A stretch of 64,000 nt of DNA from Gammaproteobacteria bacterium (lineage in GTDB: Bacteria > Pseudomonadota > Gammaproteobacteria > JAJDOJ01): contig JALSSO010000026.1 in the NCBI GenBank assembly GCA_026984215.1, positions 19,505-83,504 on the forward strand, in the 5' to 3' direction. The translations under genes were made by a program, and so were the position numbers. The notes beneath the pieces are model-generated. The model made no database searches and had not been told where the DNA came from. It was given only the letters and a program-made list of their open reading frames with translations. How positions within the stretch are numbered: the first letter of the stretch is position 1; each line of letters begins with the position of its first letter. This document shows positions 26,735 through 36,090 of this stretch, piece by piece.

Positions 26735-28249
26735 TCACCGCGCCTCCGGACGCATGTGCGGGAACAACAACACGTCCCGGATCGACGGCGAGTCGGTGAG
26801 CAGCATCACCAGCCGGTCGACACCGATGCCCTCGCCCGCGGCCGGCGGCATGCCATACTCGAGCGCCCGGATGTAATCGGCGTCGAAGTGCATCGCCTCT
26901 TCGTCCCCGGCGGCCTTCTCGCGCGCCTGCTGGCGGAAGCGCTCGGCCTGGTCCTCGGGGTCGTTGAGCTCGGAAAACCCGTTGGCGATCTCCCGGCCCG
27001 CCACGAAGAACTCGAAACGGTCGGTGACCTCGGGATTGCGGTCGTTGCGCCGGGCCAGGGGAGAGACCTCCGTGGGATATTCGGTGATGAACGTGGGGTC
27101 CTGCAGGCGTTCCTCCACGGTCTTCTCGAACAGTTCCAGCTGGAGCTTGCCGATGCCCCAGGTGGGCTTGACCTCCCCGCCCAGGGACTCCAGTCGTTCC
27201 CGGGCCCGCTCCCAGTCCGTGAGGTCGGCCTCGGTCCACTGCGGATTGTACGCCAGCAGGGCCTCGCGCAGGGTCAGGCGCCGGAAGGGCCGGCCGAAGT
27301 CGCACGCCACCCCCTGGTAAGTGATCCGGGTGCCGCCGGTGATCTCCCGCGCCAGCCCCCGCAGCATCTCCTCGGTGAGGTCCATCAGGTCCTCGTAGGT
27401 GGCGTAGGCCTCGTAGAACTCGAGCATGGTGAACTCGGGATTGTGCCGGGTGGACAGCCCCTCGTTGCGGAAGTTACGGTTGATCTCGTAGACCTTTTCG
27501 AAACCGCCCACCAACAGCCGTTTGAGGTAGAGCTCGGGGGCGATGCGCAGATACAACTCCATGTCCAGGGCATGATGATGGGTGACGAAAGGACGTGCCG
27601 CCGCCCCCCCCGGCAACACCTGCATCATCGGCGTCTCCACCTCGATGAACCCACGATCATCAAGAAAATCACGTAGGTATCGGATGATACGGCTGCGCGT
27701 TCTGAAGATCTCCCGGACCTGTTCGTTGACGATGAGGTCCAGGTAGCGCATCCGGTAGCGCTGCTCCTGGTCGGCCAGGCCATGGAATTTCTCCGGCAGG
27801 GGACGCAGGCTCTTGGTGAGCAGGCGGAGGCTGTCCACGTTGACCGACAACTCCCCGGTCTTGGTCTTGAACAGCGTACCCTCGGCGCCGACGATGTCGC
27901 CCACGTCCCAGGTCTTGAAGTCGCGGTACAGGGCCTCGCCCACGTTGTCCCGGCGGATGAAGAGCTGAATGCGCCCGGACATGTCCAACAGGTTGGTGAA
28001 ACTCACCTTGCCCATGATGCGCTTGGACATCATGCGCCCGGCCACCGAGACCCGGATGGGATGTTCTTCGAAGAAGGCGCCGGGCTTGTCGTCGTAATGG
28101 GCATGCAGCTCGGCGGCCAGGTGCTCGCGCCGGAACGTATTGGGAAACGCCTCACCCCGCTCGCGGAGCCGGCGCAACTTCTCGCGCCGCTCGGCGATCA
28201 GCCGGTGTTCGCCCGCCGCCTCTTCCTTTTTGTTGGTGTGTCGTGTCAT
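26735..28249 (-). CDS. lysS: Lysyl-tRNA synthetase, class II
   Basis: 504 aa. N-terminal OB-fold anticodon domain (residues ~60-170) and class II catalytic core with motif 1 ([21 protein letters not shown]), motif 2 ([21 protein letters not shown]) and motif 3 ([14 protein letters not shown]). Charges tRNA-Lys. ATG at 28249 is preferred; the preceding open reading has no homology. It follows prfB by 107 bp, the same prfB-lysS order as in E. coli. Confidence 0.96.
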   Translation of the reverse strand: MTRHTNKKEEAAGEHRLIAERREKLRRLRERGEAFPNTFRREHLAAELHAHYDDKPGAFFEEHPIRVSVAGRMMSKRIMGKVSFTNLLDMSGRIQLFIRRDNVGEALYRDFKTWDVGDIVGAEGTLFKTKTGELSVNVDSLRLLTKSLRPLPEKFHGLADQEQRYRMRYLDLIVNEQVREIFRTRSRIIRYLRDFLDDRGFIEVETPMMQVLPGGAAARPFVTHHHALDMELYLRIAPELYLKRLLVGGFEKVYEINRNFRNEGLSTRHNPEFTMLEFYEAYATYEDLMDLTEEMLRGLAREITGGTRITYQGVACDFGRPFRRLTLREALLAYNPQWTEADLTDWERARERLESLGGEVKPTWGIGKLQLELFEKTVEERLQDPTFITEYPTEVSPLARRNDRNPEVTDRFEFFVAGREIANGFSELNDPEDQAERFRQQAREKAAGDEEAMHFDADYIRALEYGMPPAAGEGIGVDRLVMLLTDSPSIRDVLLFPHMRPEAR

Positions 28250-28356
28250 CGATTCATCCTGGATTGCAAACGCCGAAGCCGCGGCGTATCCGCAGCGGCG
28301 CAGATCGCCGGGGCCTCTCTCACAGGTGCGCGGCCGCGGCTTCAGGACAAACCCGC

Positions 28357-29452
28357 TCACAGCCCGGACTTGAGGCTGGCCTCGATGAACGGGTCGAGAT
28401 CACCGTCGAGCACGGCTTGCGTATTCCCTACTTCAACTCCAGTCCTCAAGTCCTTGATTCGTGACTGGTCCAGCACGTAGGACCGAATCTGGCTGCCCCA
28501 GCCGATGTCGGCCTTGGAATCCTCGAGCTTCTGCTGCTCCTCGCGGCGTTTCTGCATCTCCAGCTCGTAGAGCTTGGCCTTGAGCTGCTTCATGGCCCGG
28601 TCCTTGTTCTGATGCTGGGAGCGCTCGCTCTGGCACTGCGTCACCACGCCGGTGGGCAGGTGGGTGATGCGTACCGCCGACTCGGTCCGGTTGACGTGCT
28701 GACCACCGGCGCCGCTGGCGCGATACACGTCGATGCGCAGGTCGGCGGGATTGATCTCGATCTCCACCTCGTCGTCCACCTCGGGGGAGACGAACACGGC
28801 GGCGAACGAAGTGTGGCGCCGGTTGCCGGAATCGAAGGGTGACTTACGCACGAGACGGTGAACGCCGGTCTCGGTACGCAGCCAGCCGTAGGCGTGATCG
28901 CCTTCCACGCGCACCGTGGCGCTCTTGATGCCCGCCACCTCCCCGGGCGAGAGCTCCACGATCTCGGTCTTGAACCCGTGGCGCTCGGCCCAGCGCAGGT
29001 ACATCCGCAGCAGCATCTCGGCCCAGTCCTGGGCCTCGGTGCCGCCGGAACCCGCCTGGATCTCCAGATAGGCATTGTGGCTGTCCATCTCGCCGGAGAA
29101 CATGCGGCGGAACTCGAGCTGGGAGACCCGCTCCTCCAGCCGCCGCACGTCCTCGGCCACCGCCTGCAGCGTCTCAGCGTCGTCCTCCTCCGCGGCCAAC
29201 TCCAACAGCTCCTCTGCCTCCTGGAGCCCGGCACGGATCTCGTCCAGGTTGCGCACCACCGACTCCAGGCTCGCGCGCTCCCGACCCAGACGCTGGGCGG
29301 TCTCCGGATCACTCCAGACGTCGGGATTCTCCAGCTCCCGGGTCACCTCCTCCAGGCGTTCCTTGCGGGAAGCGTAGTCAAAGATACCCCCTGAGGGCGG
29401 CCTCGCGCCCGATGAGGTCCTTGATCTGGCTCCTGAGCGGTTGAATGTCCAT
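28357..29452 (-). CDS. prfB: Peptide chain release factor 2 (with programmed +1 frameshift)
   Basis: Translation begins at ATG 29452 and reads 24 codons to an in-frame TGA at 29378-29380; a +1 shift there joins the main frame, giving about 364 aa, against 365 in E. coli. RF2 landmarks are intact: the stop-codon-recognising SPF (RKSPFDSGN), and the GGQ of [18 protein letters not shown], which triggers peptide release at UGA and UAA. The start and frame join are supported by homology on both sides of the shift. GAGGTGAG lies about 12 bases before the ATG. Confidence 0.96.
29377..29392 (-). other. prfB: prfB +1 frameshift site
   Basis: On the coding strand the site reads AGG GGG TAT CTT TGA C. 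It has the Shine-Dalgarno-like AGGGGG, the CTT slip codon and UGA followed by C, identical in its elements to the E. coli site. When RF2 is scarce the ribosome pauses at UGA and slips forward one base; when RF2 is plentiful it terminates. This is autoregulation. Confidence 0.95.
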
Positions 29453-29551
29453 GAGAGTATTGCTCACCTCGTCTCGACGATACGGGGAAAATACCTGTTG
29501 TGATCTGTCAGAAGAGCGCTACAACCCATTATTCCATCATGAAGACAACCG

Positions 29552-29571
29552 CTTCATGAATCTTCATGAAT
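29552..29571. repeat. Tandem 10-mer at the rfbB stop codon
   Basis: Two exact adjacent copies of CTTCATGAAT, each containing the palindrome TTCATGAA. The second copy covers the rfbB stop codon (29564-29566). The remaining 29453-29551 is the prfB upstream region, with TATTTT as a weak -10 candidate. Confidence 0.6.
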
Positions 29572-30670
29572 CGGTGCCGTACTGCGTCGCCAGCCAGTTG
29601 CGGTAGCTGCCGTCCATGACGGCCCGCCACCACCGCTCGTTGGCGAGATACCAGTCCACGGTCCGGCGGATGCCGGAGTCGAAGCTCTGCCGCGGCACGA
29701 AACCCAGCTCGCGCTCGATCTTCCCGGCATCGATCGCATAACGCCGGTCGTGGCCCGGGCGGTCGGCCACGAACCGGATCAGAGACGCCGCCGACCCACC
29801 CCGCGCCGCCGGGCAGGCGGGGAAGCGGCGACGCAATTCGGGATCGGCGGCCATGCGCGCATCGAGCAACCGGCACAGCGCGCGCACCAGATCCAGGTTA
29901 CGGATCTCGTTGCGCCCGCCGATATTGTACGTCTCACCGACCCTGCCGGCGTCGAGCACCCCTTCGATGCCCCGGCAGTGGTCTTCCACATAGAGCCAGT
30001 CCCGCACCTGCCGGCCGTCTCCATAGACCGGGATCTCGCGCCCCTCCAGGATGCGGATCAGCGCCAGCGGGATGAGCTTTTCCGGAAACTGGAACGGGCC
30101 GTAATTGTTGGAGCAATTGCTGGTGGTCACCTGGAGTCCGTAGGTGCGATGGTAAGCGCGCACCAGATGGTCGGAGGCCGCCTTGCTGGCCGCGTAGGGG
30201 GAATTGGGGGCGTAGGGCGTGCCCTCGGTGAAGGGCGGATCGGAGGGTCCCAGGCTCCCGTAGACCTCGTCGGTGGAAACGTGATGGAAGCGGTGCGGTC
30301 GACCGTCGCCGGCCAACCACACGGCGCGGGCGGCCTTGAGCAGCGCGTGGGTGCCATGGACGTTGGTGTCGATGAAGGCGTCGGGCCCGTGGATGGAACG
30401 GTCCACGTGGCTTTCTGCGGCGAAATGCACGAGCGTGTCGATGCGCTCGGCGCGCAGCAGGGCCTCGACCGCCTCGGCATCCCGGATGTCACCCTTCACG
30501 AAGCGGAACCGCGGATCGCCCTCGGCCGCCGCCAGACTGGCGCGGTTGCCCGCATAGGTGAGCGCGTCCAGCACCACCACCCGATCCTCCGGGTGCCGCT
30601 TGAGCCAATACAGGACGAAGTTCGCCCCGATGAACCCCGCCCCACCCGTGACCAGGAGTCTGCGCCCCAT
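29564..30670 (-). CDS. rfbB: dTDP-glucose 4,6-dehydratase
   Basis: 368 aa extended short-chain dehydrogenase. NAD-binding VTGGAGFIGANFVLYWL at the N-terminus, catalytic VSTDEVYG, and YAASKAASDHLVRAYHRTYG with the YxxxK pair. Converts dTDP-glucose to the 4-keto-6-deoxy sugar, second step of dTDP-L-rhamnose synthesis. The gene starts eight bases after rfbD and is last of the rfbACDB group. A short insert near residues 270-300 (RRFPACPAARGGS) is richer in Arg/Ala than usual. Confidence 0.95.
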   Translation of the reverse strand: MGRRLLVTGGAGFIGANFVLYWLKRHPEDRVVVLDALTYAGNRASLAAAEGDPRFRFVKGDIRDAEAVEALLRAERIDTLVHFAAESHVDRSIHGPDAFIDTNVHGTHALLKAARAVWLAGDGRPHRFHHVSTDEVYGSLGPSDPPFTEGTPYAPNSPYAASKAASDHLVRAYHRTYGLQVTTSNCSNNYGPFQFPEKLIPLALIRILEGREIPVYGDGRQVRDWLYVEDHCRGIEGVLDAGRVGETYNIGGRNEIRNLDLVRALCRLLDARMAADPELRRRFPACPAARGGSAASLIRFVADRPGHDRRYAIDAGKIERELGFVPRQSFDSGIRRTVDWYLANERWWRAVMDGSYRNWLATQYGTDS

Positions 30671-30678
30671 GGCCGTCC

Positions 30679-31551
30679 TCACCCGTCCGCCCCAGGCTCG
30701 GCCAACATCCGGCGCAGCTGCTCGCGCCAGTGGAGCGGCTCGAGTCGCAGCCGCCGCAGGGTCTCGCGGCAGTCCAGCAGACTGAACCGCGGCCGACGCG
30801 CCGCGGCGGGATAGTCCTCGGTGCCGATGGGCTGAATGCGCGGTGCGCGCTCCAGCATTCCCGCCGCGCGCCCCTCCTCGGCCACAGCCACGGCCAGATC
30901 GTACCAGCTCGCGCAGCCCGCATCGCTGTAATGGAGCAGGCCCCGAACCTCCCGGTGTTCCAGGGCGAGCGACCACAGCACGCGGGCCAGCCCGCGCGCC
31001 CAGGTGGGCGCGCCGAACTGGTCGGCCACCACCCGCACCGCGCCCCGCTCGCGCATGAGTCGGAGCATGGTGTTGACGAAATTGTGGCCGGCCCGGGCAT
31101 AGAGCCACGAGGCCCGAACCACCGCTGCGTCGCAATCGGCCTCCAGCACGCCCTGCTCGCCCGCGTACTTGGTCCGGCCATAGACACTCTCCGGCCGCGC
31201 GGGGTCGTCCGGGCGCCGGGGTCGGCAGGGACCCTCGCCGAAGACGAAATCCGTGGAGACATGGATCAGTCGTGCGCCCAACCGCCCGCAGGCCGCCGCC
31301 AGGTACGCCGGTCCCCGCGCGTTGACCGCGTGGGCGAGGCCGGGCTCGCTCTCGGCCCGATCCACCGCGGTGTAAGCAGCCGCGTTCAGGATCACGTCCG
31401 GACGCAACGCATCCACCACCGAGGTGATCTGCTCGGGGCGGGTGATGTCGAGCTCCCCGCGGCGCAGGCCCCGGACCTCGGCGCCCGGGGGAGCGGTGTG
31501 GAGCAACTCCCGGCCGAGCTGGCCGCCCGCGCCGGTGACCAACACCCTCAT
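30679..31551 (-). CDS. rfbD: dTDP-4-dehydrorhamnose reductase
   Basis: 290 aa. NAD(P)-binding [37 protein letters not shown] and active-site YGRTKYAGE. Reduces dTDP-4-keto-L-rhamnose to dTDP-L-rhamnose, the final step. The ATG overlaps the rfbC stop as ATGA; GGAGG also lies a few bases upstream. Confidence 0.95.
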   Translation of the reverse strand: MRVLVTGAGGQLGRELLHTAPPGAEVRGLRRGELDITRPEQITSVVDALRPDVILNAAAYTAVDRAESEPGLAHAVNARGPAYLAAACGRLGARLIHVSTDFVFGEGPCRPRRPDDPARPESVYGRTKYAGEQGVLEADCDAAVVRASWLYARAGHNFVNTMLRLMRERGAVRVVADQFGAPTWARGLARVLWSLALEHREVRGLLHYSDAGCASWYDLAVAVAEEGRAAGMLERAPRIQPIGTEDYPAAARRPRFSLLDCRETLRRLRLEPLHWREQLRRMLAEPGADG

Positions 31552-32096
31552 GGAAACACCTCCGCCTCGCCCAACCAGGCCCCGGCGGCGTCCTTGGCCG
31601 AGACCAGCGGCGCGGCGCCCTCGATCAGGGGCCAGTCGATGGCCAGGTCCGGGTCGTCCCAACGCAGGCAGCGCTCGCACTCGGGCGCGTAGTAGTCCGT
31701 ACACTTGTAGACGAACTCCGCCTCCTCGCTCAGGACGTAGAAACCGTGCGCGAAACCGGCCGGGATCCAGAGCATCCGCTTGTTCCGCGCCGACAGGCGC
31801 AGGCCCACCCAGCGAGCGAAGGTGGGCGAGCCCCGCCGCAGGTCCACCGCCACGTCGAACACCTCGCCCTGCACCACGCGCACCAGCTTGCCCTGCGGAT
31901 GGCAGAGCTGATAGTGCAATCCGCGCAACGTGCCCTGTACCGAGCGGCTGTGATTGTCCTGCACGAAACGCGCATCGATCCCGGCCGCGGCGAACCGCGC
32001 CGCGTGCCAGGTCTCCATGAAAAAGCCGCGGGCATCCCCGTGCACCACGGGCTCGACCAGCACCACGTCCGGGATCTCGGTGGGTGTGAATCTCAC
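31548..32096 (-). CDS. rfbC: dTDP-4-dehydrorhamnose 3,5-epimerase
   Basis: 182 aa cupin. Catalytic region [30 protein letters not shown] includes the His base, and FAHGFYVLS follows. Epimerises C3 and C5 of the keto sugar. GTG start at 32096 overlaps the rfbA stop (GTGA). The position between rfbA and rfbD is typical. Confidence 0.95.
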   Translation of the reverse strand: MRFTPTEIPDVVLVEPVVHGDARGFFMETWHAARFAAAGIDARFVQDNHSRSVQGTLRGLHYQLCHPQGKLVRVVQGEVFDVAVDLRRGSPTFARWVGLRLSARNKRMLWIPAGFAHGFYVLSEEAEFVYKCTDYYAPECERCLRWDDPDLAIDWPLIEGAAPLVSAKDAAGAWLGEAEVFP

Positions 32097-32983
32097 GTCA
32101 GCGAGCTCTCGCGCACCGGTTCCTCCAGCAACCGCAGCAGATAGCGCCGGTAGTCGTTGTCGGCGAACCGCTCGGCCAGGCGCGCCAGATCTCCGGCCCC
32201 GATATAGCCCATGCGGAAGGCCACCTCCTCGGGGCAGGCGATTTTGAGCCCCTGCCGCTCCTCGACGGTGCGCACGAACAGGCCCGCCTCCAGCAAGGAG
32301 GCGTGGGTGCCCGTATCCAGCCACGCCACGCCCCGGCCCAGGACCTCCACCCGCAGCCTGCCGCGCTCCAGATAGCGCCGGTTCACATCGGTGATCTCCA
32401 ACTCTCCGCGTGCCGACGGCGCGAGCCCCCGCGCCACCTCCACCACCTCGGCATCGTAGAAGTAGATCCCCGTGACCGCGTAGTGCGAACGCGGCCGGGC
32501 GGGCTTCTCCTCGATGTCCACCACCCGGCCTTGGGCATCGAACGACACCACCCCGTAGCGCTGCGGATCCTTCACGTAGTAGCCGAATACCGTCCCGCCA
32601 CGCTCGCGCGCCGCCACCCGGCGCAGAATCCGACCCAATCCCTCGCCGTAGAAGATGTTGTCCCCCAGGATCAGGCACACGGACTCGCCGTCCAGGAACG
32701 GCTCGCCGATGAGAAACGCCTGCGCGATCCCTTCGGGGGCCGGCTGTTCGGCGTAGTCCAGCCGCAGGCCCCACTGCGAGCCGTCGCCCAGCAACGCCCG
32801 AAAGGCCGGTAAGTCCCGTGGCGTGCTGATCACCAGGATCTCCCGGATGCCGGCCAGCATCAACGTGGTGAGCGGATAGTAGATCATCGGCTTGTCGTAG
32901 ACCGGCATGAGTTGTTTGCTCACCGACAGCGTCAGCGGATGCAGCCGGGTGCCGGACCCGCCGGCGAGGAGGATGCCTTTCAT
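32093..32983 (-). CDS. rfbA: Glucose-1-phosphate thymidylyltransferase
   Basis: 296 aa. Nucleotidyltransferase signature [15 protein letters not shown], and [18 protein letters not shown] and [10 protein letters not shown]. Makes dTDP-glucose from dTTP and glucose-1-phosphate, the committed rhamnose step. ATG at 32983 forms ATGA with the acyltransferase stop, so the sugar genes are coupled to that gene. Confidence 0.95.
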   Translation of the reverse strand: MKGILLAGGSGTRLHPLTLSVSKQLMPVYDKPMIYYPLTTLMLAGIREILVISTPRDLPAFRALLGDGSQWGLRLDYAEQPAPEGIAQAFLIGEPFLDGESVCLILGDNIFYGEGLGRILRRVAARERGGTVFGYYVKDPQRYGVVSFDAQGRVVDIEEKPARPRSHYAVTGIYFYDAEVVEVARGLAPSARGELEITDVNRRYLERGRLRVEVLGRGVAWLDTGTHASLLEAGLFVRTVEERQGLKIACPEEVAFRMGYIGAGDLARLAERFADNDYRRYLLRLLEEPVRESSLT

Positions 32984-33906
32984 AGATCGCCCGCTCCCTG
33001 CTCTGGAACGGGCGGCCGCCACAGCCGCCCGGTGAGTGGCCACTGCCACCACTCCCAGGGCCGTTCCCGCACGTCACGCTCCAGCTCGGCCACCGCCTGG
33101 GCCATGGCGGCCTCCGGGTCGGCCGGCAGCGCCCGCAGCTCCACGCCGACCCGCCAGCCGTGTTCCTTCACCACGCCATAAAGCAGCCCCGCCCCGGTGC
33201 GCCGGGCGACCCGCAGGATACCGGCCGCCACGTGCAGGCGGCCGCCGAGAAAGGGATATTCCAGGACGAGCCGGAAGCGCGGATCGAAGGCGTCCAGCAA
33301 CATCACCACCGTCTCGCCACCGGCGACCACCCGGTACAGGCGCCGCATTCCCTCGTTGATGTGGATCCACGCCCCGCCGATCCGCCCGTGCAGGCCCGTG
33401 ACCTTGAAACGGAGGAAATCCCGCTCCACCGGGTCGATGGGCAAGCGGGGATCTTCGATGTCCACGGTGAGCATGCCCAGCCGATGACCGCGCAACGCTA
33501 GCGACAGCAGCAACAGGTTGAGCCGCCCGTAGTGGGCCATGACGAGAACGATGCCCCGCCCCCTGGACTCGAGGTCCGAGAGCACGGCCTCGCCCTCGAG
33601 CGCCATGAGCCGCGCGCCCTGTTCCCGCCTCAGCCGACGGATCCACCACGCATCGAGGGTCTCGCGAGCGCGCATCTCGGAAAAGCGCCTCAGCATCGTC
33701 TCGGTGTCGGTCACCCCGGCCGCCCGCAATCCGTGGCGCACACGGGTTGCCGAGCCCTGGTCACAGTTCCGTTCGAGGCGCCCGAGCATTGAGGCGAGTC
33801 GGTAGCCCACCGGCATGGGCAGGCGCGCCAGCGCAGGAAACATCCAGCGGTAACGCAGCACGGGACTCTGCACCCAGCAGGCCATCGCCGGCGGCCCGGC
33901 GGTCAA
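32980..33906 (-). CDS. LpxL/HtrB-like acyltransferase homologue with altered active-site motif
   Basis: 308 aa from a TTG at 33906 that overlaps the PilT stop, or 301 aa from ATG 33885. The fold and length match lysophospholipid/Kdo-lipid A acyltransferases (LpxL/HtrB group). Their HX4(D/E) catalytic pair reads HYGRLN here, with Asn instead of the acid, in [18 protein letters not shown]. Either another residue serves as base or the activity has changed. No strong membrane anchor is obvious. It is coupled by overlaps to the pilT gene before and rfbA after, pointing to envelope polysaccharide or lipid work. Confidence 0.7.
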   Translation of the reverse strand: MTAGPPAMACWVQSPVLRYRWMFPALARLPMPVGYRLASMLGRLERNCDQGSATRVRHGLRAAGVTDTETMLRRFSEMRARETLDAWWIRRLRREQGARLMALEGEAVLSDLESRGRGIVLVMAHYGRLNLLLLSLALRGHRLGMLTVDIEDPRLPIDPVERDFLRFKVTGLHGRIGGAWIHINEGMRRLYRVVAGGETVVMLLDAFDPRFRLVLEYPFLGGRLHVAAGILRVARRTGAGLLYGVVKEHGWRVGVELRALPADPEAAMAQAVAELERDVRERPWEWWQWPLTGRLWRPPVPEQGAGDL

Positions 33907-34964
33907 CTCTGTTCGAGCAGATGCTCGAACCGCGCCTTGACCTGCGCGGCGTCATAGGCCGTCTGCGCGGAGATCAACCCCCGGTCCAGCAGGCCTTGCA
34001 AGGCGTTGTCCATGCTCTGCATGCCGAACGCCGCACCGCCCTGCATCACGCTTTCGATCTGATCGAGCTTGCCCTCACGGATCAGATTGGCCACCGCCGG
34101 CGTGTTGACCAGCAACTCCACGGCCGCCACCACGCCGGAGCCGTCGGCCTTGGGCACGAGCTGCTGCGAGACCACGGCCCGCAGCGAGGTGGAGAGCATG
34201 GTGCGCACGTGCGGTTGTTTGTCCACCGGAAAGGTGTTGATGATCCGGTCCACGGTGGCGGCCGCCCCGTTGGTATGCAGGGTGCCCATCACGAGGATGC
34301 CCGTCTCGGCCGCGGTCACCGCCAGGCTGGTCGTCTCCAGATCGCGCATCTCACCGACGAGGATCACATCCGGGTCCTCGCGCAGGGCCGAGCGCAGGGC
34401 CGCCGCGAACGTCGGCGTATGGTCGCCCACCTCCCGCTGGCTGATCAGGCAACGCTTGCGCCGGTGCACGAACTCCACCGGATCCTCGATGGTCAGGATG
34501 TGTCCATGCAGGCGCCGGTTGATCGAATCCACCATCGCCGCCAGCGTGGTGGATTTGCCGGAGCCCGTCTTTCCGGTGACCAGGATCAGACCGCGTTTCT
34601 GCATACAGAGGGTCTCGATGACCTGCGGCAGCCCCAGGGACTCCAGCGTGAAATCCACGGCCGGGATGTGGCGGAACACCGCCCCCATCCCGCCGAGATG
34701 CCGGAACACATTGACCCGGAACCGGGCACCGTCCGTGCGCACATAGGCAAAGTCGGCGTTGTCCCGCGCGTTGAACTGTTCCCGCACCCGCCGCGACATG
34801 ATCGAGAAGAGCAGCTCGTTGGCCTCATCGCGTTCGATCGGATCGTCCGGCAGCTCGTCCAACACCCCGTGACGCCGCAGCCGGGGACGCAAACCCGACA
34901 CCAGGTGCAGATCAGAAGCCCCTTGCGCGATCACGAAATCGAGCATTGCGTCCAACCGGCTCAT
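33903..34964 (-). CDS. PilT-family pilus retraction ATPase (second copy)
   Basis: 353 aa hexameric secretion-type ATPase. N-terminal PAS-like domain, then Walker A VTGKTGSGKSTT, Asp box EDPVEFVHRR, Walker B DPDVILVGEMRDLETT and His box GTLHTNGAA. The C-terminal segment VANLIREGK matches the AIRNLIRE element PilT needs for retraction. It is four bases after the first copy and coupled to the acyltransferase gene. No other pil gene is in the window. Confidence 0.88.
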   Translation of the reverse strand: MSRLDAMLDFVIAQGASDLHLVSGLRPRLRRHGVLDELPDDPIERDEANELLFSIMSRRVREQFNARDNADFAYVRTDGARFRVNVFRHLGGMGAVFRHIPAVDFTLESLGLPQVIETLCMQKRGLILVTGKTGSGKSTTLAAMVDSINRRLHGHILTIEDPVEFVHRRKRCLISQREVGDHTPTFAAALRSALREDPDVILVGEMRDLETTSLAVTAAETGILVMGTLHTNGAAATVDRIINTFPVDKQPHVRTMLSTSLRAVVSQQLVPKADGSGVVAAVELLVNTPAVANLIREGKLDQIESVMQGGAAFGMQSMDNALQGLLDRGLISAQTAYDAAQVKARFEHLLEQS

Positions 34965-34968
34965 GGCT

Positions 34969-36054
34969 TCATCGAGGCTCCGGAGGGAGGATGTCGGGAT
35001 CGGTCACGAACCGCGCGAACAATTTCTTGTCGTTGGCGTGCAGGTAGGCATCGTCCGGATCCACCTCCTTGTTTTTCACCGCCTCCAGCAGGGCCTGATC
35101 CATCAACTGCATGCCCTGGTCCCGGCTCATTTGGATCTGACTGGGGATCTGGAAGGTCTTGTCATTGAGGATCAGGTTGGAGATCGCCTTGTTCATCAAC
35201 ATGACTTCGACGATGGCCTTGCGGCCCCGGCCGTCGAAGGTGCGCACCAGCGTCTGGGTGAGCACGGCGTGCAGGTTCTGCGAGAGGAAGGCCTTGCCCT
35301 GTTCACGTTGCTCGGCGGGCAGGGCGTCCAGCAGCCGGTCCAGCGACTTGACCGCCGAGGTGGTGTGGAGCGTCCCGAACACCAGGTGCCCCGTCTCGGC
35401 CGCCAGCAGGGCCATGGTGATGGTCTCGGGGTCGCGCATCTCGCCCACCAGGATCACGTCCGGGTCCTCGCGCAGGGCCGCGCGCAGGCCCTCGGAAAAA
35501 CTGGGCACATGGGTGCCCACCTCGCGCTGGATCACCTGGGATCGCTTGCTCGGGTGGATGAACTCGATGGGGTCCTCCAGGGTGATGATGTTGCAAGGCT
35601 CGCGCTCGTTGATCGCGTCGATGGCGGCGGCCAGGGTGGTCGACTTGCCGGTCCCCGTGGAGCCGGTCACCAGCACGAGGCCCTGGCGGAAACGGGTGAT
35701 TTTTTCAGCCACGGGCGGCAATCCCAGCTCCTCGAAGCGGGGCACGCGCGAGGGAATGTACCGCAAGGTCACGCCCAGGCCCGTGTTCTTGCGGAACAGG
35801 TTGACGCGGAAGCGCCCCACCCCCTGGGACATGTAGGAAAAGTCGAGATCGTGACCCTCGGCGAAGCGTTGGCGCTGGGACTCGGTGAGGATCTCGTTGA
35901 CGTAGCCCTCCAGCTCCGCCCCGCCCAGCTCGCGGAACTTGATGGGCAGCAATTCCCCGTGCATGCGCAGCATGGGCGGGACGCCCACCGCCAGGTGCAC
36001 GTCGGAACACCCCTGTTCCAGTCCCAACTTCAGGAATGCGTCGATACGTGGCAT
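34969..36054 (-). CDS. PilT/PilU-family pilus retraction ATPase (first copy)
   Basis: 361 aa. Walker A VTGSTGTGKSTT, Asp box EDPIEFIHPSK, Walker B DPDVILVGEMRDPETI and His box GTLHTTSAV are intact. The region equivalent to AIRNLIRE has drifted to ISNLILNDK, followed by a C-terminal extension, features more like PilU than PilT. It starts 36 bp after the HEAT-kinase stop. The pair may form a PilT/PilU combination for strong retraction. Confidence 0.87.
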   Translation of the reverse strand: MPRIDAFLKLGLEQGCSDVHLAVGVPPMLRMHGELLPIKFRELGGAELEGYVNEILTESQRQRFAEGHDLDFSYMSQGVGRFRVNLFRKNTGLGVTLRYIPSRVPRFEELGLPPVAEKITRFRQGLVLVTGSTGTGKSTTLAAAIDAINEREPCNIITLEDPIEFIHPSKRSQVIQREVGTHVPSFSEGLRAALREDPDVILVGEMRDPETITMALLAAETGHLVFGTLHTTSAVKSLDRLLDALPAEQREQGKAFLSQNLHAVLTQTLVRTFDGRGRKAIVEVMLMNKAISNLILNDKTFQIPSQIQMSRDQGMQLMDQALLEAVKNKEVDPDDAYLHANDKKLFARFVTDPDILPPEPR

Positions 36055-36090
36055 CCGTTCTCCGTTTCAGCGCACCACGACCGTCTGGGA

